DNA of 35,981 nt, from the NCBI GenBank assembly GCA_947629645.1, contig CANREV010000030.1, positions 1 to 35,981 of the forward strand, written 5' to 3'. Numbering within the stretch: position 1 is the first letter of the stretch; every line of letters starts with the position of its first letter. The notes beneath the pieces are model-generated. The model did not search any database, was not told the DNA's origin, and was given only the letters and a program-made list of their open reading frames with translations. The DNA comes from an uncultured Acetatifactor sp. GTDB taxonomy: Bacteria; Bacillota; Clostridia; Lachnospirales; Lachnospiraceae. The translations under genes were made by a program, and so were the position numbers. Shown here in pieces: positions 7,693 to 18,406 of the stretch.

Positions 7693-9315
7693 TTAAAGTG
7701 TCTGGTTTCTGTTTTTCTGATCTTCCAGCGCCGCCGCGATAAATCCTTTAAACAGCGGATGGGGCCTGTTGGGGCGGGACTTTAACTCGGGATGTCCCTG
7801 TGTGGCCACATAGAAAGGATGCTCTGTCAGCTCGCACATCTCTATGATCCTTCCATCGGGGGAAGTGCCCGAAAGGCGCAGCCCGTTTTCCGTTAAAACG
7901 GCTCTGTAATCGTTGTTCACCTCATAGCGGTGGCGGTGTCTCTCGTAAATCGTCTCCTCGCCGTAGAGCTGGTACGCCCTGGAAGCCTTGTCCAGCACAC
8001 AGGGGTAAGCGCCCAGCCTCAGAGTGCCGCCGATATCTTCCACGCCGTTCTGGTCCGGCATCAGGGCGATGACAGGATGGGTCGTGTTGGGATCCAGCTC
8101 AATACTGTGCGCATCATTGTAACCCACTACGTTTCTGGCGTATTCCACGATGACAAGCTGCATTCCCAGACACAGCCCCAGCAGGGGCTTATTGTGGGTG
8201 CGGGCGTAGGTGATGGCTTCGATCTTGCCATCGATGCCCCGGGAACCAAAGCCGCCGGGAATCAGGATGCCGTTTACCTCACCCAAAATCCGGTCTACAT
8301 TTTCTTTCGTTACCGTTTCGGAATCCACCCACTTGATATGGACGGTGGTGTGGTTCGAGATCCCGCCGTGCTTCAACGCCTCCACAACGCTGATATAGGC
8401 ATCGTGGAGAGAGACATATTTTCCCACCAGCGCGACAGTTACTTCGCTGGTAGGATGTCTCAGGTCATCTACCATCTTTTCCCAGTCTCTTAAGTCCGGT
8501 TCCGGGCAGTCCAGATGGAGACATTCGCAGGCTACCTGCGCCAGATGTTCTTTTTCCATGGCAAGGGGCGCTTCATACAGGTATTCCACGTCCAGATTCT
8601 GGAGCACCCGGCTGCTGGGCACGTTGCAGAATAAGGCGATCTTATCTTTAAGACCCTGATCCAGGGGGTGCTCGCTTCTGCAGACAATGATGTCCGGCTG
8701 GATTCCCATTCCCTGGAGATCTTTGACGCTGGCCTGCGTGGGCTTCGTCTTAAGCTCCTGGGAGGCGTTCAGGTAGGGGATCAGGGTGACGTGGATCAGG
8801 ATAGCGTTTTCGTGTCCCACATCGTGCTGGAACTGTCGTATGGATTCCAGAAAAGGCTGGCTTTCGATATCGCCCACGGTGCCGCCCACCTCGATGATGG
8901 CGATGCGGGTGTCCGGGTCGGTAAAGTTGCGGTAGAAACGGCTTTTGATCTCGTTGGTGATATGGGGGATCACCTGCACGGTGCCTCCGCCGTAGTCGCC
9001 TCTGCGTTCCTTCTGCAGAACGGACCAGTAGATCTTGCCGGTGGTCACGTTGGAGTTTTTGTCCAGGCTTTCATCTATGAAACGCTCGTAATGTCCCAGA
9101 TCCAGATCAGTCTCCGCGCCGTCATCAGTGACGAAAACCTCGCCGTGCTGGATCGGATTCATGGTTCCGGGGTCGATATTGATATAGGGATCAAATTTCT
9201 GCATAGTCACTTTATAGCCTCTGGCTTTTAACAGGCGGCCCAGTGACGCGGCGGTGATTCCTTTGCCGAGGCCGGAGACGACTCCGCCTGTGACGAAAAC
9301 GTATTTTACTGGCAT
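7693..9315 (-). CDS. pyrG: CTP synthase
   Basis: 540-residue glutamine-dependent CTP synthase that converts UTP, ATP and glutamine to CTP in the cytosol. The N-terminal synthetase domain opens with [19 protein letters not shown] (P-loop). The [20 protein letters not shown] and [16 protein letters not shown] motifs follow. The C-terminal class I glutamine amidotransferase domain has the GLCLGMQ nucleophile Cys and the GHPE His/Glu pair. Length matches the family (about 535-540). The start is the ATG at 9315, preceded by AGAGGAG; an upstream in-frame extension to 9390 lacks family similarity and is rejected. It lies 83 bases downstream of the DUF1846 gene on the same strand and probably shares its transcript, which ends at the terminator at 7641-7683. 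Confidence 0.97.
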   Translation of the reverse strand: MPVKYVFVTGGVVSGLGKGITAASLGRLLKARGYKVTMQKFDPYINIDPGTMNPIQHGEVFVTDDGAETDLDLGHYERFIDESLDKNSNVTTGKIYWSVLQKERRGDYGGGTVQVIPHITNEIKSRFYRNFTDPDTRIAIIEVGGTVGDIESQPFLESIRQFQHDVGHENAILIHVTLIPYLNASQELKTKPTQASVKDLQGMGIQPDIIVCRSEHPLDQGLKDKIALFCNVPSSRVLQNLDVEYLYEAPLAMEKEHLAQVACECLHLDCPEPDLRDWEKMVDDLRHPTSEVTVALVGKYVSLHDAYISVVEALKHGGISNHTTVHIKWVDSETVTKENVDRILGEVNGILIPGGFGSRGIDGKIEAITYARTHNKPLLGLCLGMQLVIVEYARNVVGYNDAHSIELDPNTTHPVIALMPDQNGVEDIGGTLRLGAYPCVLDKASRAYQLYGEETIYERHRHRYEVNNDYRAVLTENGLRLSGTSPDGRIIEMCELTEHPFYVATQGHPELKSRPNRPHPLFKGFIAAALEDQKNRNQTL

Positions 9316-9398
9316 AAACTCCTCTTTTCTGTGCCGCCTGCGTGATCCGTCCCCCGCGTCAGGCGGCGCCGGAACGCGGGAGAATAGCATTTTGTGCT

Positions 9399-10874
9399 TT
9401 AATATTTTTTCCGGGCGGTCTGCACCGGTTCGCTGGTGAGATCCATTCCCAGTTTTTTAAAGATTTTGACATCCACCTCTGAAAGCATGACGGAGGTGTG
9501 TACCTGACAGCCTCTCAGATTGGGAAGCTGTTCCAGGGCCCGTCTGGCATTTTCATCACCGCAGGCGGAAAGGGACAGGGCGATCAGTACTTCGTCCGTA
9601 TGGAGCCTTGGATTTTTCCCGCCAAGATAGCGCACTTTCAGATCCTGTATCGGGGCGATCGCTTCGGGCCTGATCAGTTTCACATCGTGGCCGATGCCTG
9701 CCAGATATTTTAACGCGTTCAGCAAAAGCGCGGCGGAAGCTCCCAAAAAATCGGAAGTTTTGGAAGTGATGATCTTCCGGTCGCCAAGCTCCGCGGCGGC
9801 GGTGGGAACGCCCAGTTCTTCCGCTCTTTTTTTGCAGGCCACGGTGACTTTCCGGTCATCGGTGGAAATTTTTTCCTGTTTCATCAGAAGTTCGATTTTA
9901 TAAAGCTCATTTTCCGCGGCTTCGTTCTGAACCGCTTTGTTCAGGGCGGCGTAGTAACGCCGTATGATCTCCATGCGGGAAGCCTCTCTGCACACTTCGT
10001 CATCCGTGATACAGAACCCCGCCATATTGACGCCCATGTCAGTGGGGGATTTATAAGGATTTTCCCCGTAGATTTTTTCAAAGATAGCGTTTAACAAAGG
10101 GAAGATCTCAATGTCCCGGTTGTAATTTACCGCGGTCGCGCCGTAAGCTTCCAGATGAAAGGGATCGATCATGTTCACATCGTTCAAGTCCGCGGTGGCG
10201 GCCTCGTAAGCGAGGTTGATCGGATGCTTTAAAGGGATGTTCCAGATAGGGAAAGTTTCAAATTTTGCATAACCGGCCTTAATACCGCGCAAATTATCAT
10301 GGTAAAGCTGCGACAGGCAGGTCGCCATCTTGCCGCTTCCGGGTCCGGGCGCCGTGACAACGATCAGAGGTCTTTGAGTCTCAATATAATCGTTTTTTCC
10401 GAAGCCGTCTTTGCTAACGATAAAAGGTACATCGGAAGGGTAGCCTTCGATGGTATAATGCAGCCAGACTTTGATGTTTTCCTTTTCCAGTCTGGCCCTG
10501 AACTGATCCGCGCTGTTTTGTCCGGCGTAATGGGTAATGACCACGCTGCCCACATAAAGGCCTCTCTGCAGAAATTCATCTCTCAGACGGAGCACGTCCA
10601 CATCGTAGGTGATCCCCAGATCGCCCCGCACCTTGTTCTTTTCGATGTCCGCGGCGTTGATCACAATGACGATCTCCGCGTAATCCGAAAGCTGCATCAG
10701 CATTTTCAGCTTGGAATCGGGGGCAAAGCCGGGCAGGACCCGGGAGGCGTGATAGTCGTCAAAAAGCTTTCCGCCAAATTCCAGATAAAGCTTGTCCCCA
10801 AACTGGCCGATTCTTTCCTTAATGCGTTCCGACTGCATTTTTAAATATTTTTCGTTGTCAAAACCTGATTTCAT
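9399..10874 (-). CDS. DUF1846 domain-containing protein
   Basis: 491-residue cytosolic protein matching the DUF1846 family, which is widespread in Firmicutes and Actinobacteria and has no firmly established biochemical role. Visible features are the N-terminal [17 protein letters not shown] start, the [22 protein letters not shown] block, a glycine-rich loop [20 protein letters not shown] near residue 175 that resembles a nucleotide-binding loop, and a C-terminal region with [17 protein letters not shown]. The ATG follows GAGG with suitable spacing. It heads a minus-strand pair with pyrG and is divergent from ftsH. The family name is recognised by sequence memory; a function in nucleotide metabolism would be guilt by association only. 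Confidence 0.88.
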   Translation of the reverse strand: MKSGFDNEKYLKMQSERIKERIGQFGDKLYLEFGGKLFDDYHASRVLPGFAPDSKLKMLMQLSDYAEIVIVINAADIEKNKVRGDLGITYDVDVLRLRDEFLQRGLYVGSVVITHYAGQNSADQFRARLEKENIKVWLHYTIEGYPSDVPFIVSKDGFGKNDYIETQRPLIVVTAPGPGSGKMATCLSQLYHDNLRGIKAGYAKFETFPIWNIPLKHPINLAYEAATADLNDVNMIDPFHLEAYGATAVNYNRDIEIFPLLNAIFEKIYGENPYKSPTDMGVNMAGFCITDDEVCREASRMEIIRRYYAALNKAVQNEAAENELYKIELLMKQEKISTDDRKVTVACKKRAEELGVPTAAAELGDRKIITSKTSDFLGASAALLLNALKYLAGIGHDVKLIRPEAIAPIQDLKVRYLGGKNPRLHTDEVLIALSLSACGDENARRALEQLPNLRGCQVHTSVMLSEVDVKIFKKLGMDLTSEPVQTARKKY

Positions 10875-10909
10875 GGGTTCCTCGATTCATTTGTTAAAAA
10901 TACTTTTTT

Positions 10910-10938
10910 ATTCTACCATAGTTTTTTTCATATTGGAA
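10910..10938 (-). promoter_or_regulatory. Weak candidate promoter for the DUF1846-pyrG operon
   Basis: On the minus strand TAGAAT (plus 10910-10915) is a plausible -10 box about 35 bases upstream of the DUF1846 start. The matching -35 at 17 bases spacing (TTCCAA, plus 10933-10938) is poor. The surrounding 200-base divergent gap is strongly A/T-rich. Confidence 0.3.
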
Positions 10939-10994
10939 TGGTAAAAAGTTTAGAAATCTTTTAGAGTTGATATGTTTTTTTCATACTTCTGCTA

Positions 10995-11023
10995 TTGATT
11001 TATGAAATTAATATCTCTATAAT
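10995..11023 (+). promoter_or_regulatory. Sigma-A promoter of ftsH
   Basis: TTGATT (10995-11000), exactly 17 bases, then a perfect TATAAT (11018-11023), located 54 bases upstream of the chosen ftsH start codon. Confidence 0.7.
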
Positions 11024-11076
11024 AAAATAGATTTAGTATCACTAGATAGATGGAAGAAAACAGAAATGGAGTTACT

Positions 11077-13401
11077 ATGGACAATCAAATGAACCAATAC
11101 GATAACGGAGGGGGATATAATAACGGCGGACGGGGAAACGTTCCCGGCGGCAATGGCGGCAACGGAAACCAGCCGCCCCGCAAACCGAATATCACTATGT
11201 TGGTGCTGGCGGCGCTGAGCACGGTCCTGATCGTGTTTATGCTTTGGAATATAGTATTCGGCGGCGCGGCGGCGGGACAGGAAGTCAGTTATACCCAGTT
11301 CCTGCAATATATTAACGAAGGAAAAGTGGAAGCTGTGGAAGTGCAGAGCACGGGGCAGATCCTCTTTACTTTGAAAAAGTCGGAAAATACAGGTGATGGA
11401 AACGGATTGGCGGACGGTTATCTGTTCTATCCCACCAGCGCTTCCAGAACATACTCTACCATATTAATGGAAGATCTGGATACTTTGACAGCCAGACTGG
11501 AAGAGCGGGGAGATATTGACGGCAGCCGTGTGCTCAGCGATAATTCCGGCCGGCTGCTGGATATTTTTCTGTATGTGATCCTGCCTGTGATCCTGATGTG
11601 GCTTCTGCTGGGCGTGGTATTCAGGAAGATGGGCGGCAGCGGCGGCCCCATGGGCGTGGGTAAGAGCAACGCCAAGGTGTATGTTCAGAAGGAGACGGGA
11701 GTCACTTTTAAAGATGTGGCCGGAGAGGACGAGGCCAAGGAATCATTAGTGGAAGTCGTTGATTTCCTGCACAATCCGGGCAAGTACTCCAAGATCGGCG
11801 CGAGGCTTCCTAAGGGCGCTCTGCTGGTAGGCCCTCCCGGCACCGGTAAGACTTTGCTGGCAAAGGCCGTTGCGGGAGAGGCTCATGTGCCCTTTTTCTC
11901 CCTCACCGGTTCTGATTTTATCGAGCTGTATGTGGGCGTGGGCGCAAGCCGTGTGAGAGATTTGTTTAAAGAGGCGAATAAAAACGCCCCCTGTATTATT
12001 TTTATCGATGAGATCGATGCTATCGGGCGCAGCCGTGATTCCAAATACGGCGGCGGCAACGAGGAGCGGGAGCAGACGTTAAATCAGCTGCTGTCCGAGA
12101 TGGACGGCTTTGACAGTTCAAAGGGTATCCTGATTTTGGGCGCCACCAACCGGCCCGAGATACTGGACAGGGCGCTGCTTCGCCCCGGCCGTTTCGACAG
12201 GCGTATCATCGTAGATAAGCCGGATCTGAAAGGCCGTGTGGAGATTCTGAAAGTACACTCCAAAGATGTGAAAATGGATGAGACTGTGGATCTGGACGCC
12301 ATCGCTTTAGCGACCAGCGGCGCGGTGGGATCCGATCTGGCAAACATGATCAACGAGGCGGCTATCAATGCCGTCAAGGAAGGCAGGGAATACGTCAGCC
12401 AGAAAGACCTTTTCGATGCGGTGGAAGTAGTGCTGGTCGGCAAGGAAAAGAAAGACCGGATCATGAGCAAAGAGGAGCGCAAGATCGTCTCCTATCATGA
12501 GGTGGGGCACGCCCTGATCAGCGCGCTGCAGAAAAATTCCGAGCCTGTTCAGAAGATCACCATCGTTCCCCGTACTATGGGGGCTCTGGGCTATGTCATG
12601 CATGTGCCTGAGGAGGAGAAGTACCTCAATACGGAAGCGGAACTGCGGGATATGCTGGTCAGTCTGGTAGGCGGCCGCGCGGCGGAAGAGATTGTGTTTG
12701 ATACCGTTACTACCGGAGCGGCCAACGATATTGAAAAGGCAACGGACATCGCCCGCAATATGGTGACCCGCTACGGAATGAGCAAGAAGTTCGGCCTGAT
12801 GGGTCTGGCTACCGTGGAGAGCCAGTATCTGGAAGGCAGGACGGCATTAAACTGCAGCGATGCCACAGCCGCGGAAGTGGACGCCGAAGTGGTGGAGATG
12901 TTAAAGGAAAGCTATGACAAAGCGCTGTCCATGCTGGGCGAAAACAGAGCGCTGATGGATAAACTGGCGGATTATCTGATCGAGAAAGAGACTATTACCG
13001 GCAAAGAGTTTATGCAGATTTACCGAAAGGAAAAAGGCCTGCCTGAGCCGGAGGAAAAGCAGGAAGGCGAAAAGGCCGGGAAGCCGGACGGCGCTTTGAA
13101 CGATAAAAAAGAGCCGGAGCAGCCTCATCCAACGGAAGCGTCAGGAGAGACAAAGCAGTCTCGTCCAACGGAAGAGTCACAAGAGGAGAGCCAGTCTCAA
13201 TCTGAGAATGTGATAAAACAAGAGGAGAGAGCGAATGCCGCAGATTCTCAAGGAGAGGATAACTCTGCAGATCAGACGGCTGCGGTCCCTGTAGATCAGG
13301 CGGTGGAGGTAGTCTATGAACAACCTTCCGATGACGCGGAGTCTCAGCAGCACGCCGGGGTCGTAGGGAGATTCTCCAACCACAAACTGGACGATAAATA
13401 A
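11077..13401 (+). CDS. ftsH: ATP-dependent zinc metalloprotease FtsH
   Basis: 774-residue membrane-bound AAA+ protease that degrades misfolded and regulatory membrane and cytosolic proteins as a hexamer. A Gly/Asn-rich N-terminus precedes TM1 (about residues 40-65); a short extracytoplasmic domain follows, then TM2 near 165-190. The AAA domain has Walker A GPPGTGKT (252-259), Walker [12 protein letters not shown] and [22 protein letters not shown]. The zinc site is HEVGH (474-478), with the third ligand in the [13 protein letters not shown] segment. From about residue 653 there is a 120-residue polar tail rich in Glu, Gln, Ser and Pro, unlike the short tail of most FtsH. Start ATG 11077 is chosen because GGAG lies 6 bases upstream; the in-frame ATG at 11050 has no such site. 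A strong terminator follows. Confidence 0.97.
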   Translation: MDNQMNQYDNGGGYNNGGRGNVPGGNGGNGNQPPRKPNITMLVLAALSTVLIVFMLWNIVFGGAAAGQEVSYTQFLQYINEGKVEAVEVQSTGQILFTLKKSENTGDGNGLADGYLFYPTSASRTYSTILMEDLDTLTARLEERGDIDGSRVLSDNSGRLLDIFLYVILPVILMWLLLGVVFRKMGGSGGPMGVGKSNAKVYVQKETGVTFKDVAGEDEAKESLVEVVDFLHNPGKYSKIGARLPKGALLVGPPGTGKTLLAKAVAGEAHVPFFSLTGSDFIELYVGVGASRVRDLFKEANKNAPCIIFIDEIDAIGRSRDSKYGGGNEEREQTLNQLLSEMDGFDSSKGILILGATNRPEILDRALLRPGRFDRRIIVDKPDLKGRVEILKVHSKDVKMDETVDLDAIALATSGAVGSDLANMINEAAINAVKEGREYVSQKDLFDAVEVVLVGKEKKDRIMSKEERKIVSYHEVGHALISALQKNSEPVQKITIVPRTMGALGYVMHVPEEEKYLNTEAELRDMLVSLVGGRAAEEIVFDTVTTGAANDIEKATDIARNMVTRYGMSKKFGLMGLATVESQYLEGRTALNCSDATAAEVDAEVVEMLKESYDKALSMLGENRALMDKLADYLIEKETITGKEFMQIYRKEKGLPEPEEKQEGEKAGKPDGALNDKKEPEQPHPTEASGETKQSRPTEESQEESQSQSENVIKQEERANAADSQGEDNSADQTAAVPVDQAVEVVYEQPSDDAESQQHAGVVGRFSNHKLDDK

Positions 13402-13412
13402 ACAGAAGAGAC

Positions 13413-13443
13413 AAAGCGCCCGCCATGCTGGCGGGCGCTTTTG
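13413..13443 (+). terminator. Intrinsic terminator after ftsH
   Basis: AAGCGCCCGCC (13414-13424), loop ATGCT, GGCGGGCGCTT (13430-13440) and then T residues: an 11-bp perfect G/C-rich stem. Confidence 0.88.
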
Positions 13444-13495
13444 AGGTTCCCGGTATGGGAATCATACCAGGGCAGACGAAGAAACGGAGGCTGGT

Positions 13496-14449
13496 GTGAA
13501 AATGAAAAAAGACTTACAAAACAGACCCGGACGGCCTGCAGATAAAATGATCCTGTGCTGCGCGGCAGGAATACTGATCCTGGCCTGCTTGGTTCTGTTA
13601 TGGAAAGTCCTGCACGGAGAAAATGGCGACAGTCAATCGGATGCGCAGACACAACAGTCCCAGCCTGTGGGAGGTTCTGAGATGCAGGCACAGTCATCGG
13701 AGGCCTCGGTACAGCAGTCTTATCCCGCAGACGGATCAGAGGTTCCGGCATGGACTCCCGCGCCGCAGGAGGCAGAACCGGAAGCCTCTTTGCCTGAATC
13801 TTCCACAGAGCCGATGTCCAATGGATATCTGGTGGTGATCGATGCGGGACACCAGCAAAAAGGAAACGGCGAAAAGGAACCTGTAGGCCCGGGAGCTTCG
13901 GAGATGAAAGCGAAGGTATCCGGAGGAACTCATGGGGATGCCAGCGGGTTAAAAGAATATGAATTGACGCTGATGGTGGCCAAAAAGCTTGAAACCGAAC
14001 TGATCGGACGGGGCTATGAGGTAATTATGGTGCGGACGGAAAACGATGTGAATATCAGCAATTCGGAGCGCGCACAGGTGGCCAATGACGCGCAGGCGGA
14101 TGCGTTTATCCGCGTGCATGCCAACGGTTCGGAAGATACATCCGTGCACGGAGCCATGACTATCTGCCAGACAGCTTTCAATCCGTATAACGCAGATCTG
14201 TACGATCAGAGCAAAGATTTGTCCGAAAAGGTGTTAGACGGGCTGACTGCCGCTACAGGCTGCAAAAAGCAGCGTGTATGGGAGACGGATACTATGAGCG
14301 GTATCAACTGGTGCCGGGTGCCTGTCACGATCGTGGAGATGGGCTATATGACCAACCACGAGGAAGATACGCTGATGGCTACGGAAGAATATCAGCAGAA
14401 GATCGCAGAAGGGATTGCCGATGGCATAGATGACTTTTTGGGAGAGTAA
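13496..14449 (+). CDS. N-acetylmuramoyl-L-alanine amidase (Amidase_3), membrane-anchored
   Basis: About 317 residues. A basic N-terminus and one hydrophobic helix (about residues 17-40) act as signal anchor. A 65-residue Ser/Gln/Glu/Pro-rich spacer follows, holding two copies of a QQS-P-GSE-A motif. The Amidase_3 domain starts near residue 108. Zinc ligands are the His of VIDAGH (residue 119), the Glu of KEYELTL and the His of RVHANG; the catalytic Glu is in VEMGYMTN. It cleaves the bond between muramic acid and the stem peptide, working outside the cell in wall turnover or cell separation. Start: GTG at 13496 lies 5 bases after GGAGG; ATG at 13502 lies 11 after, so either is possible. uvrC begins 14 bases after the stop. 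Confidence 0.92.
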   Translation: MKMKKDLQNRPGRPADKMILCCAAGILILACLVLLWKVLHGENGDSQSDAQTQQSQPVGGSEMQAQSSEASVQQSYPADGSEVPAWTPAPQEAEPEASLPESSTEPMSNGYLVVIDAGHQQKGNGEKEPVGPGASEMKAKVSGGTHGDASGLKEYELTLMVAKKLETELIGRGYEVIMVRTENDVNISNSERAQVANDAQADAFIRVHANGSEDTSVHGAMTICQTAFNPYNADLYDQSKDLSEKVLDGLTAATGCKKQRVWETDTMSGINWCRVPVTIVEMGYMTNHEEDTLMATEEYQQKIAEGIADGIDDFLGE

Positions 14450-14463
14450 AGGGGAAACCGCAG

Positions 14464-16335
14464 ATGACATTCAACTTTGAGGAAGAATTGAAAAAACTGC
14501 CTAAGGAGCCCGGCGTCTATATTATGAGAGATGACAAAGATGTCATTTTGTATGTAGGCAAGGCGGTCAATCTTCATAATCGCGTCCGTTCCTATTTTCG
14601 GGAGAATATCGGGCGGGGGCCTATGATCGATAAAATGGTTTCCCTGATCGCACGCTTTGAATATATTGTCACGGACTCTGAGCTGGAAGCGCTGGTGCTG
14701 GAAAATAATCTCATCAAAGAGAATTCGCCCAAATATAATACATTGCTAAAGGATGACAAAACCTATCCCTACATCAAAGTCACAGTAGGTGAGGAGTATC
14801 CCCGGATCCAGTTTTCCCGCACTATGAAAAAGGACAGGTCAAAATATTTCGGGCCGTACACCAGCGCCGCGGCAGTAAAGGATACGATAGAGCTGCTGAA
14901 TAAGCTCTACTGTCTGCGCACCTGCAACCGCAGTCTGCCCAGAGATATCGGGTTGGAGCGCCCCTGTCTGAATTACCATATCAAACAGTGCTTTGCGCCC
15001 TGTCAGGGATACATTGATAAAGAGCGGTACAGGCAGCAGGTGGATCAGGCGCTGGAATTTTTAAATGGCAATTATAATATGATATTGAAAGATCTGGAGA
15101 CGAAGATGAAGGCAGCGGCGAAGGAGCTGGATTTTGAGGCGGCGGCTTCTTATCGGGATTTATACAACAGTGTCAGGCAGGTAGCCCAAAAGCAGAAGAT
15201 CACGGACAGCGCGGGAGAAGACAAGGATATCATAGCTCTTTATCAGGATGAGAGAGAAGCGGTGGTTCAGGTGTTTTTCGTGCGCGATGGCAAACTCATC
15301 GGCAGGGAACATTACTACATGACACAAGTGTCAGATGACAAGGCGGAGATTCTGGAAAATTTTGTAAAACAGTTTTATGCCGGTACGCCATTTATTCCCA
15401 GAGAACTGATGCTTCAATACGAGATCGGGGACAGGGAACTGATCGAAAAATGGCTCGCCCAGAGAAAAGGAGGGCGCGTCTATCTGCGCGTGCCAAAGAT
15501 CGGTTCCAAGGAAAAGTTAGTGGAGCTGGCGGCGCAGAATGCCAAACACATTCTGGAACAGGACCGGGAGAGGTTAAAGCGGGAGGAAGGCAGGACTATC
15601 GGCGCTGTGAAGGAGATCGCAGGTCTTTTGGGACTTCCCCGCATCGAACGCATGGAGGCGTTTGATATTTCCAATATCAACGGCTTTGAAAATGTGGGCT
15701 CTATGATCGTCTTTGAAAAGGGCAGGCCTAAACCAAGCGACTATCGGAAATTTCGCATCAAAACGGTGTCGGGACCCGATGATTATGCCTGTATGCGGGA
15801 GGTGCTGACCAGGCGTTTCCGCCATGGCATGGAGGAGAGCAGGGAACTGGAGGAAAAGGAACTGGATCAACGGTACGGCAGTTTCACCAGATTTCCCGAT
15901 TTGCTGATGATGGACGGCGGAAGAGGACAGGTGAACATTGCCCTGTCGGTGCTGGAGGAACTGGATATCCACATTCCCGTCTGCGGCATGGTAAAAGATG
16001 ATAATCACCGCACCAGAGGCTTATATTTTAACAATGTGGAACTTCCCATTGACACTCATTCCGAGGGATTTAAGCTGATCACCAGGGTACAGGATGAAGC
16101 GCATCGGTTTGCCATTGAATATCACCGTTCCCTTCGCAGCAAAGCGCAGGTGCGGTCCGTGCTGGACGATATTCCCGGCGTAGGCCCGGCCAGAAGGAAA
16201 GCGCTGATGCGTCATTTTCGATCCATCGAAGAGATCAAAGCCGCATCGGTGGAAGAGATGGCGGCCATTCCGGAGCTGAATACCAGGGCCGCAGAGGAGA
16301 TTTACCGCTTTTTCAGAAAGAAGGAACAGGAGTGA
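14464..16335 (+). CDS. uvrC: Excinuclease ABC subunit C
   Basis: 623 residues, normal for UvrC. It makes the two incisions around UvrAB-marked DNA lesions in nucleotide excision repair. The N-terminal GIY-YIG nuclease is visible as PGVYIMRDD and [18 protein letters not shown] Cys cluster around [23 protein letters not shown] follows, then a UVR helix pair ([17 protein letters not shown]), the RNase H-like C-terminal nuclease ([16 protein letters not shown] and [14 protein letters not shown], whose acidic residues bind metal), and a terminal helix-hairpin-helix pair ([15 protein letters not shown]). It is 14 bases downstream of the amidase and so probably cotranscribed with it. A new promoter for hprK starts just after its stop. 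Confidence 0.97.
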   Translation: MTFNFEEELKKLPKEPGVYIMRDDKDVILYVGKAVNLHNRVRSYFRENIGRGPMIDKMVSLIARFEYIVTDSELEALVLENNLIKENSPKYNTLLKDDKTYPYIKVTVGEEYPRIQFSRTMKKDRSKYFGPYTSAAAVKDTIELLNKLYCLRTCNRSLPRDIGLERPCLNYHIKQCFAPCQGYIDKERYRQQVDQALEFLNGNYNMILKDLETKMKAAAKELDFEAAASYRDLYNSVRQVAQKQKITDSAGEDKDIIALYQDEREAVVQVFFVRDGKLIGREHYYMTQVSDDKAEILENFVKQFYAGTPFIPRELMLQYEIGDRELIEKWLAQRKGGRVYLRVPKIGSKEKLVELAAQNAKHILEQDRERLKREEGRTIGAVKEIAGLLGLPRIERMEAFDISNINGFENVGSMIVFEKGRPKPSDYRKFRIKTVSGPDDYACMREVLTRRFRHGMEESRELEEKELDQRYGSFTRFPDLLMMDGGRGQVNIALSVLEELDIHIPVCGMVKDDNHRTRGLYFNNVELPIDTHSEGFKLITRVQDEAHRFAIEYHRSLRSKAQVRSVLDDIPGVGPARRKALMRHFRSIEEIKAASVEEMAAIPELNTRAAEEIYRFFRKKEQE

Positions 16336-16345
16336 AAAACACTTC

Positions 16346-16374
16346 TTCACAGGAACAGAGCCTTGTGATACAAT
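16346..16374 (+). promoter_or_regulatory. Sigma-A promoter of the hprK operon
   Basis: TTCACA (16346-16351; 5 of 6 to consensus), 17 bases, TACAAT (16369-16374; 5 of 6). It sits between uvrC and hprK, about 53 bases upstream of the hprK start. Confidence 0.65.
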
Positions 16375-16426
16375 CAAGATAAATAAGGTGTGCGGCAGAT
16401 TTTGTCAGCGCGGAAGAGAGGGAAAT

Positions 16427-17374
16427 ATGGAGAGTGTAGCTTTAAAGAGAATCGTGGAAAAGATGAACCTTGAAAATCTGACTCCGGATATAGAAATCAA
16501 AGGAATCCGTATCACGCAGCCGGATATCAACCGTCCCGCCCTGCAGCTGACGGGTTTTTTTGAGCATTTTGATGCTGCCCGTCTGCAAGTTATCGGATTT
16601 GTGGAATATACTTATATGGAAAATCTGCCGGAGATGCAGAAGCGGGAAGTCTATGACGAACTGATGGAATATGATATACCGGCTTTCATCTTTTGCCGGG
16701 AACTGAAACCGGATCCCATATTTCTGGAGTCGGCCATTAAGCATCGGATCCCGATCTTTTCCACCAGCAAATCCACTTCCGGATTCATGGCGGAAGCCAT
16801 CCGCTGGCTGAATGTAAAGCTGGCGCCCTGCATCTCCGTCCATGGCGTGTTGGTGGATGTTTACGGCGAAGGCGTACTGATTACCGGTGAAAGCGGCATC
16901 GGTAAGTCCGAGGCGGCGCTGGAGCTGATCAAGAGGGGCCATCGTCTGGTGACGGACGATGTGGTGGAGCTGCGCAAGGTGAGCGATGACACGCTGATCG
17001 GCACCGCGCCTGACGTGACTAAGCACTTAATTGAGCTGCGCGGTATCGGCATCGTGGATGTGAAAGCGCTCTACGGCGCATCTTCCGTAAAAGACACCAC
17101 CAATATCGATCTGGTGATCCGCCTGGAGGACTGGGACAAAGACAAAGAGTATGACAGGCTGGGATTGGAGGAAAACTATACGGAATACCTTGGCAATAAG
17201 ATCATCTGTCATAATATTCCCATCCGCCCCGGCCGTAATCTGGCTATCATCTGCGAGACGGCGGCAGTGAATCACAGGCAGAAGAAAATGGGTTACAACG
17301 CTGCGCAGGAACTCTATACCAGAGTGCAGAATTCCCTTGCCAGGAAGCATGACGAAGACGAGGATGACGATTAA
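16427..17374 (+). CDS. hprK: HPr kinase/phosphorylase
   Basis: 315 residues, the usual HprK length. It phosphorylates Ser46 of HPr and Crh using ATP when glycolytic intermediates are high, and dephosphorylates them with phosphate when low; it is the metabolic sensor for carbon catabolite control. Walker A GESGIGKS is at residues 154-161. The HprK signature LRGIGIVDVKALYGASSVKD lies near 205-225. An N-terminal domain covers residues 1-130. The start ATG at 16427 follows GAGAGGG; an in-frame GTG at 16388 adds 13 non-homologous residues and is rejected. Its stop overlaps the glucokinase ATG by one base, so the two are translationally coupled. Confidence 0.96.
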   Translation: MESVALKRIVEKMNLENLTPDIEIKGIRITQPDINRPALQLTGFFEHFDAARLQVIGFVEYTYMENLPEMQKREVYDELMEYDIPAFIFCRELKPDPIFLESAIKHRIPIFSTSKSTSGFMAEAIRWLNVKLAPCISVHGVLVDVYGEGVLITGESGIGKSEAALELIKRGHRLVTDDVVELRKVSDDTLIGTAPDVTKHLIELRGIGIVDVKALYGASSVKDTTNIDLVIRLEDWDKDKEYDRLGLEENYTEYLGNKIICHNIPIRPGRNLAIICETAAVNHRQKKMGYNAAQELYTRVQNSLARKHDEDEDDD

Positions 17375-18315
17375 TGGAAAAGTATGCGCTTGGGATTGAC
17401 ATAGGCGGCACTACGGTTAAGATGGGATTGTTTTCACAGGACGGCAGACTGCTGGATAAATGGGAGATCCCTGTGAGATTAGAAAACAAGGGAGCCGGAA
17501 TTCTGCCGGATGTGGCTGAGAGCCTTTTGTCTAAAATGAGGGAGAAAGGCATCAAAACGGAGAATCTGGCAGGGATTGGAGCGGGCATCCCCGGCGCGGT
17601 GGACAAAGCGGGCAACCTGGTGGGCGGCGCGGTAAATCTGGGATGGGAACCATTTAACATACCAAAAGTCCTGCGCACATATATTGAGGTACCGGTGAAA
17701 GCCGTCAATGATGCCAACGCAGCGGCCTTCGGCGAGATGTGGCAGGGCGGCGGCAAAGGTTACGACAATCTGGTGATGGTAACGCTGGGCACCGGAGTGG
17801 GCGGCGGGATCATCGTAGATGGCAGTTTACTCGTGGGAGCTTTCGGCGGCGGCGGTGAGATCGGCCATATCCATATAGACGATCAGGAGACGGAATGCTG
17901 CGGATGCAAAAACAAGGGATGTCTGGAACAGTATGCTTCCGCTACCGGCGTTGTCCGGCTGGCGCAACAGCGTCTGAAGCAGGATGATGCGCCCAGCCTT
18001 CTGCGGCGGGGAGAACTCACTGCGAAGTCTGTTTTTGACGCGGTGAAAGCCAAAGATTCCGTAGCGCTGGAAGTGGCTGAGCGGTTTGGAAGCTATCTGG
18101 GAAAAGGGCTTGCCAATGTGGCCAACGTGGTCAATCCTGAGATTTTTGTCATCGGCGGCGGTATGTCCCAGGCGGGAGAGATCTTGCTGTCCTTTGTGGA
18201 ACCGGAGTTTCAAAAGTATGTTTTTCCGGCGTGCAGAGAGGTTGTATTTACCTTGGCAAAATTGGGGAACGATGCGGGCATCTACGGCGCGGCCGGTTTG
18301 CTTCTGAATGGGTAA
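17374..18315 (+). CDS. glk: ROK-family glucokinase
   Basis: 313 residues. The ROK-type sugar kinase phosphorylates free glucose to glucose-6-phosphate with ATP. It has the N-terminal phosphate loop ALGIDIGGTTVKMGLF, the sugar-binding stretch VPVKAVNDANAAAFGEMW, GTGVGGGIIVDG, GEIGHIHID, and the ROK zinc cluster CCGCKNKGCLEQYAS. The C-terminal region VFVIGGGMSQAG is typical. The start overlaps the stop of hprK (TAATG), placing glucose entry into glycolysis next to the kinase that reads glycolytic status. A hairpin at 18322-18359 separates it from murB. Confidence 0.94.
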   Translation: MEKYALGIDIGGTTVKMGLFSQDGRLLDKWEIPVRLENKGAGILPDVAESLLSKMREKGIKTENLAGIGAGIPGAVDKAGNLVGGAVNLGWEPFNIPKVLRTYIEVPVKAVNDANAAAFGEMWQGGGKGYDNLVMVTLGTGVGGGIIVDGSLLVGAFGGGGEIGHIHIDDQETECCGCKNKGCLEQYASATGVVRLAQQRLKQDDAPSLLRRGELTAKSVFDAVKAKDSVALEVAERFGSYLGKGLANVANVVNPEIFVIGGGMSQAGEILLSFVEPEFQKYVFPACREVVFTLAKLGNDAGIYGAAGLLLNG

Positions 18316-18321
18316 CATACC

Positions 18322-18359
18322 CCGCAAAATCGCAGAGAGGCGCGATTTTGGCTTTGCGG
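18322..18359 (+). other. Hairpin between glk and murB
   Basis: CAAAATCGC (18325-18333) pairs with GCGATTTTG (18342-18350). An overlapping outer pairing joins CCGCAAA (18322-18328) with TTTGCGG (18353-18359). The T-stretch after the inner stem is short and interrupted, so it may be a weak terminator or an RNA processing/stability element inside the operon. Confidence 0.5.
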
Positions 18360-18406
18360 CGCAGGACACGTATGACAGAATAATAATTTGAGAAATGGGG
18401 ATCAAA

